Shown: positions 8,121-17,063, numbered from the stretch's first letter. The stretch is 25,209 nucleotides of DNA from an uncultured Parasphingopyxis sp. (GCA_905479515.1 CAJQMX010000292.1:1-25209); one strand, 5' to 3'. Program-made: numbers and translations. The notes: generated by a model not told the origin, from the sequence alone.

Positions 8121-8266
8121 CCGAGTTCCATTCAGGTTATCGGACTTGATCTCCTGACAGCACCTCGGAGTCTCCCGGTTACGGTCCCTAGTTAGATCAT
8201 CATCACTTACATTCTGCCCTTACAGTCTGGAGCGAACAGGTCTGACTGCCCGCAGTTCGTGTTGTG
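8116..8266. other. Gap between IS481-like element and IS110 transposase
   Basis: These 151 bases hold no reading frame I can support. Since the IS110 gene reads leftwards, this is the region after its stop and should contain the element's right end. In the IS1111 subgroup of this family the guide RNA would also be encoded here. The decamer TGACAGCACC at 8155-8164 recurs at 9320-9329 on the other side of the transposase gene; whether it marks the element ends is unknown. Confidence 0.4.
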
Positions 8267-9289
8267 TTACGCCATGGCCGGCGCCCGGTAGGTTTCGCCG
8301 CGCGCCAGTACCGCCCATGCGATCCGTGCGGTCTTGTTGGCTATTGCGACGGTCGTGACCCGCACCGGTTTGCGTGTCAGGAGCGACCTGACCAAGACCC
8401 CGGTTGCCGATGGGTTGGTTTCTGCACGGCGGATCACGGAAGTGGCGCCGACCACGAGCAGTCGTCGCAGGTAGCCATCCCCCATCTTCGAGATATGCCC
8501 GAGCCGGTCCTTGCCGCCGGACGAGTTCTGCCTCGGCATCAACCCCAGAAAGGCGGCAAACTGGCGTCCGGATCGGAACATGGACGGGTCCGGCACACTG
8601 GCCGCCAGCGCCGTCCCGGTAATGATCCCGACACCCGGTCTCGTCTCCAGTCTCTGACTGGCAGTGTCCTGTCGGTGCCAAGCGAGTAGCTGACGTTCCT
8701 GCGCATGGATCTCGCGGGCGAGGGCGTCACGCTGCAGGCCAAGGCTCAACACAACGGAACGCGTGATCTCTGGCAGGCCTGGCGCTTCAATCTCCCGAAG
8801 GTTCGTAATCATCTCCATCACCTTACAAGGCCCCTGGGGTGCGATGATGCCGAACTCGACGAGATGGCCTCTGACCGCATTGAGCAGCATGGTGCGTTGG
8901 CGCATCAGGAGGTCCCGTGTCCGGTGAAGCACAAGCACGCCCTGGCGCTCTGCACTCTTGACCGGCACGAACCGCATGGTCGGACGCGTCACCGCCTCGC
9001 AGATCGCCTCGGCATCGGCCTTGTCGTTCTTACCGCGCTTGACATAAGGCTTCACATAGGCGGGCGGCATCAGCTTCACCTCATGCCCGAGGGCAGAGAT
9101 CTCCCGGGCCCAGTAATGTGCCGTGGCGCAAGCCTCCATGCCGACGAGGCAGGGCGCCAGGTCTCTGAGCGTATCAAGCACCGCGCTCCGGCGCAGTTTC
9201 TTGCGCAGGACGACAGTGCCCGCTTCATCGACGCCGTGAAGCTGGAAAACGGACTTGGCAATATCAATCCCAATCGTGGTAATGGTCAT
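8267..9289 (-). CDS. IS110-family DEDD transposase/recombinase
   Basis: This 340-residue enzyme starts at ATG 9289, preceded by GAGGAG. A longer frame begins at 9376 but adds only a proline-rich, non-family leader. The N-terminal RuvC-like DEDD domain shows GIDIAKSVFQLHGVD (Asp9), LVGMEACATAHYWARE (Glu52) and RGKNDKADAEAICEA (Asp89 and Asp92). The C-terminal transposase domain has RPGVGIITGTALAAS and FLGLMPRQNSSGGKDRLG with the serine-containing active region. The gene looks intact, the only transposase in the left cluster that does. IS110 enzymes insert through a structured guide (bridge or seek) RNA from a non-coding end of the element; a structured leader is present just upstream. Confidence 0.9.
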   Translation of the reverse strand: MTITTIGIDIAKSVFQLHGVDEAGTVVLRKKLRRSAVLDTLRDLAPCLVGMEACATAHYWAREISALGHEVKLMPPAYVKPYVKRGKNDKADAEAICEAVTRPTMRFVPVKSAERQGVLVLHRTRDLLMRQRTMLLNAVRGHLVEFGIIAPQGPCKVMEMITNLREIEAPGLPEITRSVVLSLGLQRDALAREIHAQERQLLAWHRQDTASQRLETRPGVGIITGTALAASVPDPSMFRSGRQFAAFLGLMPRQNSSGGKDRLGHISKMGDGYLRRLLVVGATSVIRRAETNPSATGVLVRSLLTRKPVRVTTVAIANKTARIAWAVLARGETYRAPAMA

Positions 9290-9372
9290 GGTGGACGGCT
9301 CCTCTTCTTGTTGGTCCGATGACAGCACCAACATGGCACATTGCGATGCCGGTGGGAGGGGGGCCGTCCACC
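9290..9372 (-). ncRNA. Candidate IS110 guide (bridge/seek) RNA or leader structure
   Basis: The leader directly before the transposase ATG can fold into a three-way junction. An outer 10-bp perfect stem pairs 9290-9299 (GGTGGACGGC) with 9363-9372. One inner hairpin pairs 9309-9315 (TGTTGGT) with 9327-9333. A second, short one pairs GGCA 9335-9338 with TGCC 9347-9350. The ribosome binding site lies just inside the outer stem. IS110-subgroup elements encode their bridge RNA upstream of the transposase, so this is a positional and structural candidate. It is shorter than the published examples, and a translational control hairpin is an equally good reading. Confidence 0.4.
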
Positions 9373-9426
9373 CCATCAGGCTAAATCGGCTTGAGTGTGC
9401 CTAGCGCCAACTCTAGGGTCGATCGA

Positions 9427-10130
9427 ATGTCCAAGAACACCTTTCGAAATTTCAACACGTCGTCTGAAATCATTCGTCTTGCGGTGATGATGTATGTCAG
9501 ATTTCCACTTTCTCTTCGCAATGAAGAAGACCTGCTTCACGAGTTCCGGATCGATGTTTGCCATGAAAGTGTGCGTCATTGGTGGAACCGGTTTGGTCCG
9601 ATGTTCGCTTCTGAGATCCTAAAGAAGCGATCCCAATCCATGCGCCAGAGTCCGCAATGGAGATGGCACCTGAACGAGGTTTTCGTCAAGATAAAAGACA
9701 AGCAACAATACCTCTGGTGCGCTGTCGATCACGAAGGCGAAGTTTTGGAATCCTGCGTAACGAAACGTTGGGATCGCAAGGCAGCACTGAAATTTCTGAG
9801 GAAAGCCATGAAGTGGCATGGCAATCCGGAAGTGATGGTGACCGACCGACTGGCCTCATATCGCTCCGCCCTGAGAGTGACTGGAAACCAGGACGGTCAG
9901 GAAGCCGCGAGGTGGGCTAATAACCTGGCGGCAAACTCGCATTTACCGTTCAGGCGAAGAGAACGCGCTATGCTCAGGTTCAGGAAAATGCGAAATCTGC
10001 AGAAATTTGCCTCGATTCATTCATCCGTCCACAACACTTCAATCATCAGAGAGACATCGAACGCAGAACCGGATTCAAAGAACTTCGACATGACGCGCTT
10101 CTCGAATGGCGTGAACTTCTCGATGCTTAA
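9427..10130 (+). pseudogene. IS6-family transposase, frameshifted and active-site mutated
   Basis: ATG 9427 starts the family N-terminus (MSKNTFRNFNTSSEIIRLAV), followed by the helix-turn-helix IDVCHESVRHWWNRFGPMF. The catalytic strand reads WRWHLNEVFVKI, where IS6 enzymes have Asp; residue 83 is Asn, so the first DDE Asp is lost. The second Asp (VMVTDRLASY) and the Glu region (FRRRERAMLRFRKMR) are present. After HSSVHN a one-base deletion near 10033-10035 shifts the frame. In the corrected frame it continues HFNHQRDIERRTGFKELRHD to LLDA and TAA at 10128-10130. The uncorrected frame runs on to 10209 as nonsense. A possible right terminus ends GACAGCACC at 10184; the left terminus is not recognisable. 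Confidence 0.8.
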
Positions 10131-10184
10131 GTCAGGGACAAGCATTGGATGCTGGAGACTAATTCGCATTAAACCGACAGCACC

Positions 10185-10351
10185 GATTGAGGTACTGTTG
10201 AACGGATAAGCTCCGCGGTGGTACGGGCGAACTTATCCGAATGTTGCAGAGCGTGCTAATGATTGGTATCGGCCGGGAGCTTCCAATCAGCGCACGGTCA
10301 CAAACCGGCTGAGTCTAGCCGGGCCGGTAAGCAGAAATTGAGGGTGATGAA
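10185..10351. promoter_or_regulatory. TetR upstream region with three inverted repeats
   Basis: Between the IS6 remnant and the tetR start there are three separate dyads: CGGATAAG (10203-10210) / CTTATCCG (10232-10239), TGATTGG (10260-10266) / CCAATCA (10283-10289), and CCGGCT (10305-10310) / AGCCGG (10317-10322) with a six-base spacer. The last is 30 bp from the start codon and has the size and position of an autoregulatory operator. The first may equally be an IS remnant or a terminator-like hairpin. No promoter hexamers are assigned. Confidence 0.4.
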
Positions 10352-11017
10352 ATGGCGAAAAATACTCGAGATAAAATTATCGAGGCGGCCCGGGTCCTAT
10401 TCAATCGGAACGGATTTGGCGGCGTGACGACTTCGGAGATCGCTCAAACTGTCGGCATTGCCGACGGCAACCTTTGGTACCATTTCAAGAGCAAGAGAGC
10501 TTTACTGGAAGCGATTAACCAAGACTTCATCCGCTGTTCGGAAGAACGTATGGCGATTAATCCAGGTGACGGTTTCATACTGGATGAGTTTATCGATTTC
10601 CAGATCGAGCTGGCGAAGGAAGTCAGGAAATTCCGCTTTATGTACCGGGATCAGGCCGATTATGGTCAGCACACACCGGAACTCGAGCGAGAATTGCCAC
10701 GGATATATGATCGGACAATCGAGCAGTATCGTATTTTCATCTTGAAAATGCGAGATGACGGTATTATCAGCATCAGCCCGCCGGACGTTGAGATGCTGTG
10801 TCACATACTGGTCCTAATTTTCCGATATGGGCTTGAATTTATGCGTGAAAGTCGCATCAAGCTGCCGGGCGGCACCAGCCCTGTAGCGATGAGCGCGCAG
10901 TTCCAAACCTTGGTGCTCTCGCGATTCATGCCGCACCAGTATGTCGAGGAATTCGAGACGCTTTTGCTCGAGAAGCTGAGCTCGCCTGAACTATCGAAGG
11001 AACTGGCATACCCGTAG
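10352..11017 (+). CDS. TetR family transcriptional regulator
   Basis: This 221-residue protein starts at ATG 10352 after GAGGG seven bases upstream. The N-terminal DNA-binding domain covers about residues 5-52, with the helix-turn-helix TTSEIAQTVGIADGNLWYHF (about 25-44) followed by KSKRALLEAI, typical of TetR. The remaining helices form a ligand-binding and dimerisation domain that I cannot place in a named subgroup. The gene is convergent with the acyl-CoA ligase gene and sits at the left edge of the alkane-oxidation genes. It may therefore sense a fatty acid, acyl-CoA or alkane product and control the divergent receptor/P450 promoters 6 kb away, or its own gene. That link is inference from neighbourhood only. 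Confidence 0.88.
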   Translation: MAKNTRDKIIEAARVLFNRNGFGGVTTSEIAQTVGIADGNLWYHFKSKRALLEAINQDFIRCSEERMAINPGDGFILDEFIDFQIELAKEVRKFRFMYRDQADYGQHTPELERELPRIYDRTIEQYRIFILKMRDDGIISISPPDVEMLCHILVLIFRYGLEFMRESRIKLPGGTSPVAMSAQFQTLVLSRFMPHQYVEEFETLLLEKLSSPELSKELAYP

Positions 11018-11047
11018 CAACCTCGGCGCTCCGACGCGTGAACCATC

Positions 11048-11075
11048 AAAAAGCCGGGGCGATTCAGCACCCCGG
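11048..11075 (-). terminator. Intrinsic terminator of the acyl-CoA ligase transcript
   Basis: On the minus strand a perfect 6-bp GC stem (CCGGGG / CCCCGG, 11054-11059 and 11070-11075, ten-base loop) is followed by a C then a run of five T (complement of 11048-11052). It lies 25-50 bp after the ligase stop. In the plus direction no T-run follows, so it terminates mainly the minus-strand transcript. Confidence 0.7.
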
Positions 11076-11099
11076 ACCTTCAATGAACGCCCGCCACGA

Positions 11100-12725
11100 T
11101 CAGGTGGACAGTTCGAAATCCTTGAACTGGTCTCGCAGTGCCAGCTTATTGTTCTTGCCCGTCGGACCTAACGGAATCTCATCGACCAACACCACATCAT
11201 CCGGCATCCACCATTTGGCGATCTTACCATCCAGAATGGCCAGAACGCTGTCTTTTGTGGGGCTGCGGCCACTGACCGGCTGGACGATGAGAAGTGGGCG
11301 CTCATCCCATTTCGGATGGTAGACGCCGATCACGGCTGCATTGGCGACTTCGGGATGCCCAACGGCAATATTCTCGATATCAATTGAGGATATCCATTCT
11401 CCGCCGGACTTGATCACGTCCTTGGCGCGGTCAGTGATTTGCATTGTACCGAAGGAGTCAACAGTTGCGATATCGCCCGTGTCGAAGAAACCGTCGCCGT
11501 CCAGGATGTTGCCGCCAGAACCGTTGAAATAACTCCCAACCACAGCGAGACCGCGCACCATAACACGGCCCGGCGCTTTGCCATCATGCGGCAACGGGGC
11601 ACCCGCATCATCGACGAGTTTCATTTCGACACCGAATGGCGTCCGTCCTTGCTTCAACTTATGAGCGACTCGCTCGTCAAGCGGGGCATTGCACAGCTGT
11701 GCGGGAAGAGTGCCTATTGTGCCGATCGGAGAGGTTTCAGTCATGCCCCAGGCATGAATGACGTCCACGCCGAATTTCTCCTCGAACGTTCTGAGAATGC
11801 GTTCGGGCACTGCGGTGCCACCAATGACCACCCGTTTCAGCGCCGGCAGGTCGAGATCATTTTCAAGAAGATGGTTCAGCAACAACATCCAAACTGTGGG
11901 GACGGCCGCGGTAAAGGTAACGTCATGTTCGCACAGCAACTCATAGATCGCGTCAGGCTCCATGCGTGGACCGGGAAGAACGAGCTTGGCACCGACAGCT
12001 AGGCAGGAAAAGGCCAGTCCCCAGGCATTTGCGTGAAACATCGGTACGACCGGCAGTACGGTCGCCGCACCCGACAGATTCATCGCATCAGGCTGCAGCG
12101 ACATGAAAGCATGTAGGACGTTCGAGCGGTGGGAATACAGAACCCCTTTCGGATCGCCTGTCGTACCGGACGTGTAGCACAGGCCGCATGCTGTCTCTTC
12201 ATCAAACTGACCCCATCGCACGTTTGACGTATCGCGCCCGGAAATCCACGCTTCATAGGAGGTAAGTTCGATGCTGGACTCGGGAAGATCGTCGTCCGCG
12301 CACAGGACGATGACCTTCTCGACCGTCTGCAGCTTGTCACGGATCTGCTCGACTATGGGCACGAAAGTAAGGTCGACGATCAGGATGCGGTCGTTGGCAT
12401 CATTTGCGAGCCAGGCGATCTGATCAGGGTGCAGGCGTGGGTTGATGGTATGCAGGATCGCGCCCATGCCCATGGTGCCGTACCAGCATTCGATATGGCG
12501 CGCCGTATTCCAGGCAATTGTCCCGATGCGGTCGCTAAGTACGATTCCGTCCGCCTGAAGCGCCGCCGTGATCTGCCTGGAGCGGTCGTAAACTTCGCGA
12601 TAGGTCGTGGTGACGATGGGACCTTCAACCGAGCGCGAAACAATCTCGCGGTCTGGATAATTACGGTTCGCATGGTCCAGGATCTTATCGACCGTCAACG
12701 GCCAATTTTGCATCAATCCCTTCAT
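11100..12725 (-). CDS. AlkK-like medium-chain fatty acyl-CoA ligase
   Basis: This 541-residue ANL-superfamily enzyme forms acyl-CoA from a fatty acid, ATP and CoA. The N-terminus [19 protein letters not shown] closely follows the AlkK group. The phosphate-binding loop [11 protein letters not shown] is at 184-194, PMFHANAWG at 228-236, GMTE at 327-330, the ribose-binding TGD has Asp418, the hinge segment TDRAKD is at 431-436, and the A10 motif PTGKNNK has the probable catalytic Lys524. All core motifs are intact. It starts 37 bp after the GMC dehydrogenase gene stop, so the two are cotranscribed, and a strong terminator follows. In alkane degradation this is the step after alcohol and aldehyde oxidation. 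Chain-length preference cannot be fixed from sequence. Confidence 0.9.
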   Translation of the reverse strand: MKGLMQNWPLTVDKILDHANRNYPDREIVSRSVEGPIVTTTYREVYDRSRQITAALQADGIVLSDRIGTIAWNTARHIECWYGTMGMGAILHTINPRLHPDQIAWLANDANDRILIVDLTFVPIVEQIRDKLQTVEKVIVLCADDDLPESSIELTSYEAWISGRDTSNVRWGQFDEETACGLCYTSGTTGDPKGVLYSHRSNVLHAFMSLQPDAMNLSGAATVLPVVPMFHANAWGLAFSCLAVGAKLVLPGPRMEPDAIYELLCEHDVTFTAAVPTVWMLLLNHLLENDLDLPALKRVVIGGTAVPERILRTFEEKFGVDVIHAWGMTETSPIGTIGTLPAQLCNAPLDERVAHKLKQGRTPFGVEMKLVDDAGAPLPHDGKAPGRVMVRGLAVVGSYFNGSGGNILDGDGFFDTGDIATVDSFGTMQITDRAKDVIKSGGEWISSIDIENIAVGHPEVANAAVIGVYHPKWDERPLLIVQPVSGRSPTKDSVLAILDGKIAKWWMPDDVVLVDEIPLGPTGKNNKLALRDQFKDFELST

Positions 12726-12762
12726 GGGCGTCTGTCTCCCTTTTAAATGTAGTCAGAAAAGC

Positions 12763-14382
12763 TTACGCTTTTTCGTGCGCTTTCAGAATCATTTCTGAAG
12801 CTTTTTCTGCGATCATAATAGTTGGTGCATTGGTGTTGCCGCTCACAAGCGTTGGCATAACGGAGGCATCCACAACGCGCAATCCGTCCATCCCGTGAAC
12901 GCGAAGCCGGGAATCGACGACGGCCATGTCATCGACCCCCATCTTGCAGGTTCCAACAGGATGGTAGATCGTGTCGGCGCGAGCGCGGATATGCGCTACC
13001 AGGTCTTCATCGGTTTTCGCATCGGCTGTGTAGATCTCTTCAGTCTTGTAGTCCTTGAGTGGCGGGGTCTCCATGATCTCCCTCATGATCCGGACGCCTT
13101 TAACCAAAAGATTCAGATCGCGCTCATCGGACAGGAACTTCGGGTCAATGCGGGGTGGGGAGAGCGGATTGGCATTATCCAGAGTGACATCGCCCATCGA
13201 ATGGGGGCGAAGCACGCAGACATGGCAGGAATATCCAAATCCTGAATGTAGCTTGCGCGCATGGTCATCAACAATAGAGATTACGAAATGCAATTGTAGG
13301 TCCGGTCGCGTAAGGCCCGGGGTTGAGTGAATGAAGGCCCCACCTTCGGCCATCGGGCTCGCAATCATCCCGGAGCCATCGCGACGCCACTGAAGTATGC
13401 TCTTGAGGAATTGCAAGCCTCCGCGCGGTCCGAGGCCGAAGGTAACGGGACGTTTCGTTTTGTAGGCGAGAACAAAGTCGAGATGGTCTTGGAGGTTTTT
13501 GCCCACGCCCGGCAGATCGTGAATAGGCTCGATCCCGTGTGGGGCCATCTCTGCGGCGGGGCCGACGCCTGACAGAAGCAGAAGTTGCGGTGAGTTAAAG
13601 GCGCCGCCGCTGAGGAGAACTTCCCGCCCAGCATCCACGCTAAAAATTTGTCCCTTCCGACGATAATCGACACCAACAGCGCGCTTGCCCTCAAAACGGA
13701 CTCGCGTGACTTGCGCATGGGTTATGACGGTTAGATTGGGGCGGTCCATAACTCGGTGGAGATAGGCAGCCGCAGCTGAACAGCGCTCGCCACGCCGCTC
13801 ATGCACATGAAACTGAGTAACCTGGTACAGGCCCACGCCCTCCTGATGCGCGCCATTGAAATCACTATTGTACGGGATTTGAAGACATTGGGCCGCCTCC
13901 ACGAAAGCCTCCGTTATTTCACTAGGACTTTGCTGTTCGCTGACATTCAGCGGCCCGATGGAGGAGTGAAACGGACCGTCGCCGCGTATATTGTTTTCGG
14001 CTCTCAGGAAGTAGGGAAGGACCTCGTCAAAGGACCAACCCTCACACCCTAGTTCGGCCCAACCATCATAATCTTCCCTCTGTCCACGGACATATAGCAT
14101 GGCGTTAATGGCACTCGAGCCACCCAGTGCTTTGCCGCGCGGCTGATACCCGCGTCGCCCGTTCAGGGCGGGTTGTGGGACGGTTTCGAACGCCCAATTA
14201 TTGATGCGGGGGTGCCGACCGGGCATCATGGCCACAACTCCCGCTGGCGCACGAACGAATATACTCTTGCCCTTTCCTCCTGCCTCGATCAGACAAACGT
14301 GAATATCCGGGTCTTCTGAGAGCCGCGAAGCCAATACACATCCGGCCGAACCAGCGCCAACGATCACATAGTCAAATTTCAC
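12763..14382 (-). CDS. AlkJ-like GMC-family FAD-dependent alcohol dehydrogenase
   Basis: This 539-residue flavoprotein starts at GTG 14382, with AAGGG upstream and no competing ATG. The FAD dinucleotide-binding motif GAGSAG is at 9-14, GMC signature 1 is [20 protein letters not shown] (81-100), and signature 2 is near [16 protein letters not shown]. The C-terminal catalytic pair is His474 ([10 protein letters not shown]) and Asn518 (SGNTNAPT). The sequence resembles AlkJ and choline or polyethylene-glycol dehydrogenases, and AlkJ-type oxidation of a primary aliphatic alcohol fits the neighbours best. Such enzymes pass electrons to the membrane quinone pool. It lies between the TonB receptor and the acyl-CoA ligase in one minus-strand run. 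Choline dehydrogenase is the main alternative but is not supported by context. Confidence 0.88.
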   Translation of the reverse strand: MKFDYVIVGAGSAGCVLASRLSEDPDIHVCLIEAGGKGKSIFVRAPAGVVAMMPGRHPRINNWAFETVPQPALNGRRGYQPRGKALGGSSAINAMLYVRGQREDYDGWAELGCEGWSFDEVLPYFLRAENNIRGDGPFHSSIGPLNVSEQQSPSEITEAFVEAAQCLQIPYNSDFNGAHQEGVGLYQVTQFHVHERRGERCSAAAAYLHRVMDRPNLTVITHAQVTRVRFEGKRAVGVDYRRKGQIFSVDAGREVLLSGGAFNSPQLLLLSGVGPAAEMAPHGIEPIHDLPGVGKNLQDHLDFVLAYKTKRPVTFGLGPRGGLQFLKSILQWRRDGSGMIASPMAEGGAFIHSTPGLTRPDLQLHFVISIVDDHARKLHSGFGYSCHVCVLRPHSMGDVTLDNANPLSPPRIDPKFLSDERDLNLLVKGVRIMREIMETPPLKDYKTEEIYTADAKTDEDLVAHIRARADTIYHPVGTCKMGVDDMAVVDSRLRVHGMDGLRVVDASVMPTLVSGNTNAPTIMIAEKASEMILKAHEKA

Positions 14383-14413
14383 TTCAATACCCTTTTTAAT
14401 CCAAGTGCAAAAT

Positions 14414-14482
14414 GGGCCCGCGCTCTAAGGCAAATCGGGAGGAAACGTCGAGCGCGGGTCCTTAAGCCTCGCCAGAGGCGAG
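14414..14482 (-). terminator. Two hairpins between TonB receptor and GMC dehydrogenase genes
   Basis: Two base pairs after the receptor stop a perfect 6-bp hairpin with a three-base loop occurs (CTCGCC 14468-14473 / GGCGAG 14477-14482). It is followed by a larger 12-bp stem with one mismatch (14414-14425 / 14450-14461, 24-base loop). On the minus strand only a short T-rich stretch (ATTTTG) follows the larger stem. The pair probably stabilises the receptor message or terminates part of the transcripts, lowering dehydrogenase and ligase expression. Full termination is less likely, as no promoter is evident for the GMC gene. Confidence 0.5.
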
Positions 14483-14483
14483 A

Positions 14484-16991
14484 CTAGTTTCTGATACGGA
14501 ACCGCAGACCGACAGTGCGTGGCTGATCCGGGATAAATTGTTGGGATCCCTCAATCACCGGCGTATCATTGAAGTAGGAGAAGGTTTCCTCGTCGAAGAT
14601 GTTCTTCCCGATCAGGGCAATGTCCCAGTTTCCAGCCGTTGGGCCTAACACCAAGGTGAGATTGGCCTTTGTGTAAGCGTCCTGAAGACCCAGAGGATCG
14701 AGATCTCCCGAACGGAACTGATCGTCCTGGTAGGCAACGTCAAGCACCGAGTTAAGTTCGTAACGACCGAATAGTTCCGCGCGATGGTCAAGTGAGATTG
14801 CCGCGCTGATTTCCGGCGTATTCTCTGACGCCCGGCCGGACAGATCGTTCACGCCCGCCGCGCTGCACTCCTGCAGCGTTGCAAGAGGTTGACTGACGTC
14901 GATGCGAAACACTTGAAGCTGGGCGTTGGTGCAAGCCGCTCGCGGGAACTCGTCGAATTCAAAGTCGACATAGGCAACGGACGCACCGATTGTCAGAGCA
15001 TCCGTCGCGGCCCAGCGCCCGTCCAGTTCGATCCCGCTTGACGTGGCCTTGGCCGCGTTTTGCACGATGAACGATGTCGAACCTGTGAAGATGGCGGACT
15101 GAATATTTTCGAACTCGCTAGTGAAGATAGCGCCGTTCAACTCGGCGGCACCGTCGAGCAGGGTCAGCTTTCCGCCAACCTCGAAGCCCAGAACTTCTTC
15201 TTCCTCATATTCGGCTTCGACCGGATCAGGACCCAGAGCGAAACTGTTGAAGCCGCCCGCCTTGAAGCCGGTTGCGGCCCGCGCATAAAGCAGAGTGTCG
15301 CTGTTCGGGGTCCAGCTGAGATTGGCCGACCAGGTGAAAGATTCCTCATCGCGACCCAGATCGAATTCGTGCGCCGCCGCCTCGGCAATCAGGCCGAAGA
15401 CCGAGGGCAGTTGACCGCCTGACGCCGCCAGATAAGTGGCGTCGTCAGACAGGGCAACATTTCGGTCGCGAGTGCCGAAATCGGTTGGGAAAGCCTGCTG
15501 AATCGCAGATTTTTCCTCTTCCGCATAACGCAGTCCGAGAGATAATTCGAGCGTGTCCGTCAGCTCCCAGTCAACCTGGCCAAACAAGGCGTAGAGTTCT
15601 GACGATTGGTCGAGCCGGTTGATACGGTTGACATCCGCGTAGGCCAGCGGCGTCCCGTCGAACGCCTGGATCGCGCCGCTAAACAGGCAGGGGGTGGCCG
15701 TGGTCGGTTCTGCACCCTGGCTGACAACAAAGTTGCAGGCCGTATTAAAGAACGTGTCAATTGCGATTTCGTTTGTTGCGCCATCCTGGCGGACATTGAA
15801 GTAAGTCAGGCCCTCAGCTAGCAGATCCGCATCCTGATAGTAGGTGCCGACAAGGAAATTGACCGGACCATCCAGCTGGGAGGCGTAGCGCAGTTCAAAG
15901 GCTGTTTGTTCATACTCTTCTTTCTCGTCGAAGCGGAGCATGTCAAGCGCGCTAAAATCGGCATCAAGGAACCGGTCAAAACCGTATTCAGAAAAGCTTG
16001 CGATCGCCGTGATCCCACCCTTGTCAAGTTCATGTTCAACGCGGATCATATACTCGCTACTGTCGCCATGCATCTTGCCGTTGGCGCCGAAGTCCAGGCT
16101 GGGATTGACGGCACCAATGTTCGTGCGGCCGAATTTACCGGCAAATACAGGAAACACGCCCGTAGCCTCGAAGATGGCGAGCGGGCCCGCTTCTTTGATA
16201 CCGAAAGGCTGCGCATCAAGCTGGAAGTCGCCAAGTTCAGCGCGCACCAGGATGAGCGTTTTGTCGGTTGCGTCAAACTCCAGCTGGCCACGAACCGCAC
16301 CGTCCTCGATTTGCGGTGAGTCTTCGCCATAGAATTCGTTGAAGACGTGGCCTTCCGATTGGTCGCGATACGTAAAGGCGAGACGGCCGCGCACCGCATC
16401 CGACAGTGGGCCGGAGACGAAGCCTTCGGTCTTGAGCTCTTCAACACCCTCGAATGTGTAAGTTCCGGCAAGAGAATAGGCAAGCTCATCGGTCGGCTTG
16501 GCGGCGGCGATGTTGACCGCCCCACCGATCGTGTTCTTGCCGAAGAGGGTGCCCTGCGGGCCACGCAAGACTTCTAATCGTTCAATGTCCAGGAAAGAGA
16601 AGCGCGACTGAACAGCGCGCCCGCGATACACTCCATCCACGAAGGTGGAGATCGACTGCTCAAGACCTGCATTGTTGCCGGACTGAATTCCGCGCACATT
16701 GATTTTGTCGCCGATCGGATCCTGCTGGACCGAAAAATTCGGCACGAGCAGCGAAAGGTCCTCTGCGCGCTGGATGCCGCGCGTTTCAATGTCAGCGCCG
16801 CTCTTGGCAACAACTGAGATCGGCACGTCCTGAAGGCTTTGCTCGCGCTTCTGAGCAGTTACGGTTACTGTTTGCAGCGTCCTCTTTCCAGAATCAGCGT
16901 CTCCTTGCGCCCAAGCCTGACCGGCCAAGGTGCTGCAGGCTAATGCTACTGTCGCCGTGCATTTGCCAATCCGCATCAATGATTTCCCCAT
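14484..16991 (-). CDS. TonB-dependent outer-membrane receptor
   Basis: This 835-residue receptor starts at ATG 16991, chosen because AGGAGG lies six bases upstream. A GTG at 17015 would add eight residues and overlap that site. The signal peptide covers about 1-28 with cleavage in QAWA|QG. The TonB box is near TVTVTA (41-46), and the plug domain includes LRGPQGTLFGKNTIGGAVNI. A 22-strand barrel follows, ending in GLRFRIRN. It is the first gene of the minus-strand run with the alcohol dehydrogenase and acyl-CoA ligase, and divergent from the CYP153 P450. Uptake of a hydrophobic substrate of that pathway is a reasonable inference. Siderophore or other ligands are possible, since receptor specificity cannot be read from sequence. 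The leader contains competing hairpins. Confidence 0.9.
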   Translation of the reverse strand: MGKSLMRIGKCTATVALACSTLAGQAWAQGDADSGKRTLQTVTVTAQKREQSLQDVPISVVAKSGADIETRGIQRAEDLSLLVPNFSVQQDPIGDKINVRGIQSGNNAGLEQSISTFVDGVYRGRAVQSRFSFLDIERLEVLRGPQGTLFGKNTIGGAVNIAAAKPTDELAYSLAGTYTFEGVEELKTEGFVSGPLSDAVRGRLAFTYRDQSEGHVFNEFYGEDSPQIEDGAVRGQLEFDATDKTLILVRAELGDFQLDAQPFGIKEAGPLAIFEATGVFPVFAGKFGRTNIGAVNPSLDFGANGKMHGDSSEYMIRVEHELDKGGITAIASFSEYGFDRFLDADFSALDMLRFDEKEEYEQTAFELRYASQLDGPVNFLVGTYYQDADLLAEGLTYFNVRQDGATNEIAIDTFFNTACNFVVSQGAEPTTATPCLFSGAIQAFDGTPLAYADVNRINRLDQSSELYALFGQVDWELTDTLELSLGLRYAEEEKSAIQQAFPTDFGTRDRNVALSDDATYLAASGGQLPSVFGLIAEAAAHEFDLGRDEESFTWSANLSWTPNSDTLLYARAATGFKAGGFNSFALGPDPVEAEYEEEEVLGFEVGGKLTLLDGAAELNGAIFTSEFENIQSAIFTGSTSFIVQNAAKATSSGIELDGRWAATDALTIGASVAYVDFEFDEFPRAACTNAQLQVFRIDVSQPLATLQECSAAGVNDLSGRASENTPEISAAISLDHRAELFGRYELNSVLDVAYQDDQFRSGDLDPLGLQDAYTKANLTLVLGPTAGNWDIALIGKNIFDEETFSYFNDTPVIEGSQQFIPDQPRTVGLRFRIRN

Positions 16992-17033
16992 GGTGTTCCT
17001 CCTCCTAATTAACACCTCTGATTTTAGGGTGTT
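16992..17033 (-). promoter_or_regulatory. TonB receptor leader with mutually exclusive hairpins
   Basis: Reading the minus strand, AACACC (17033-17028), GGTGTT (17016-17011) and AACACC (16997-16992) follow one another. The middle element can pair with the first (11-base loop) or with the third (13-base loop). The second pairing puts the AGGAGG ribosome binding site in the loop and closes the stem against the ATG. This is the layout of a translational on/off switch. The stems are only six base pairs, so function is unproven. Confidence 0.45.
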
Positions 17034-17063
17034 TGCACTATTCAGTGGAGAAAAGGTATCCTC

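Larger units (their letters stand above)
8116..9375 (-). mobile_element. IS110-family insertion sequence, ends not resolved
   Basis: The transposase gene and its flanking non-coding segments form an element of about 1.2 kb. IS110 elements usually lack terminal inverted repeats, so the boundaries given are only limits set by the neighbours: the IS481-like right end on the left and the IS6 remnant on the right. Confidence 0.45.

Noticed and set aside
8705..9322. 205-codon plus-strand frame opposite the IS110 transposase
   Set aside because: Antisense shadow of a GC-rich gene; the opposite strand encodes all IS110 catalytic motifs.
10131..10209. Extended C-terminus of the IS6 transposase frame
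   Set aside because: This is out-of-frame translation after the one-base deletion; the family C-terminus continues in the other frame and stops at 10130.
16991..17015. GTG start eight codons upstream for the TonB receptor
   Set aside because: The AGGAGG site lies between the two and serves ATG 16991, which also gives a normal signal peptide.
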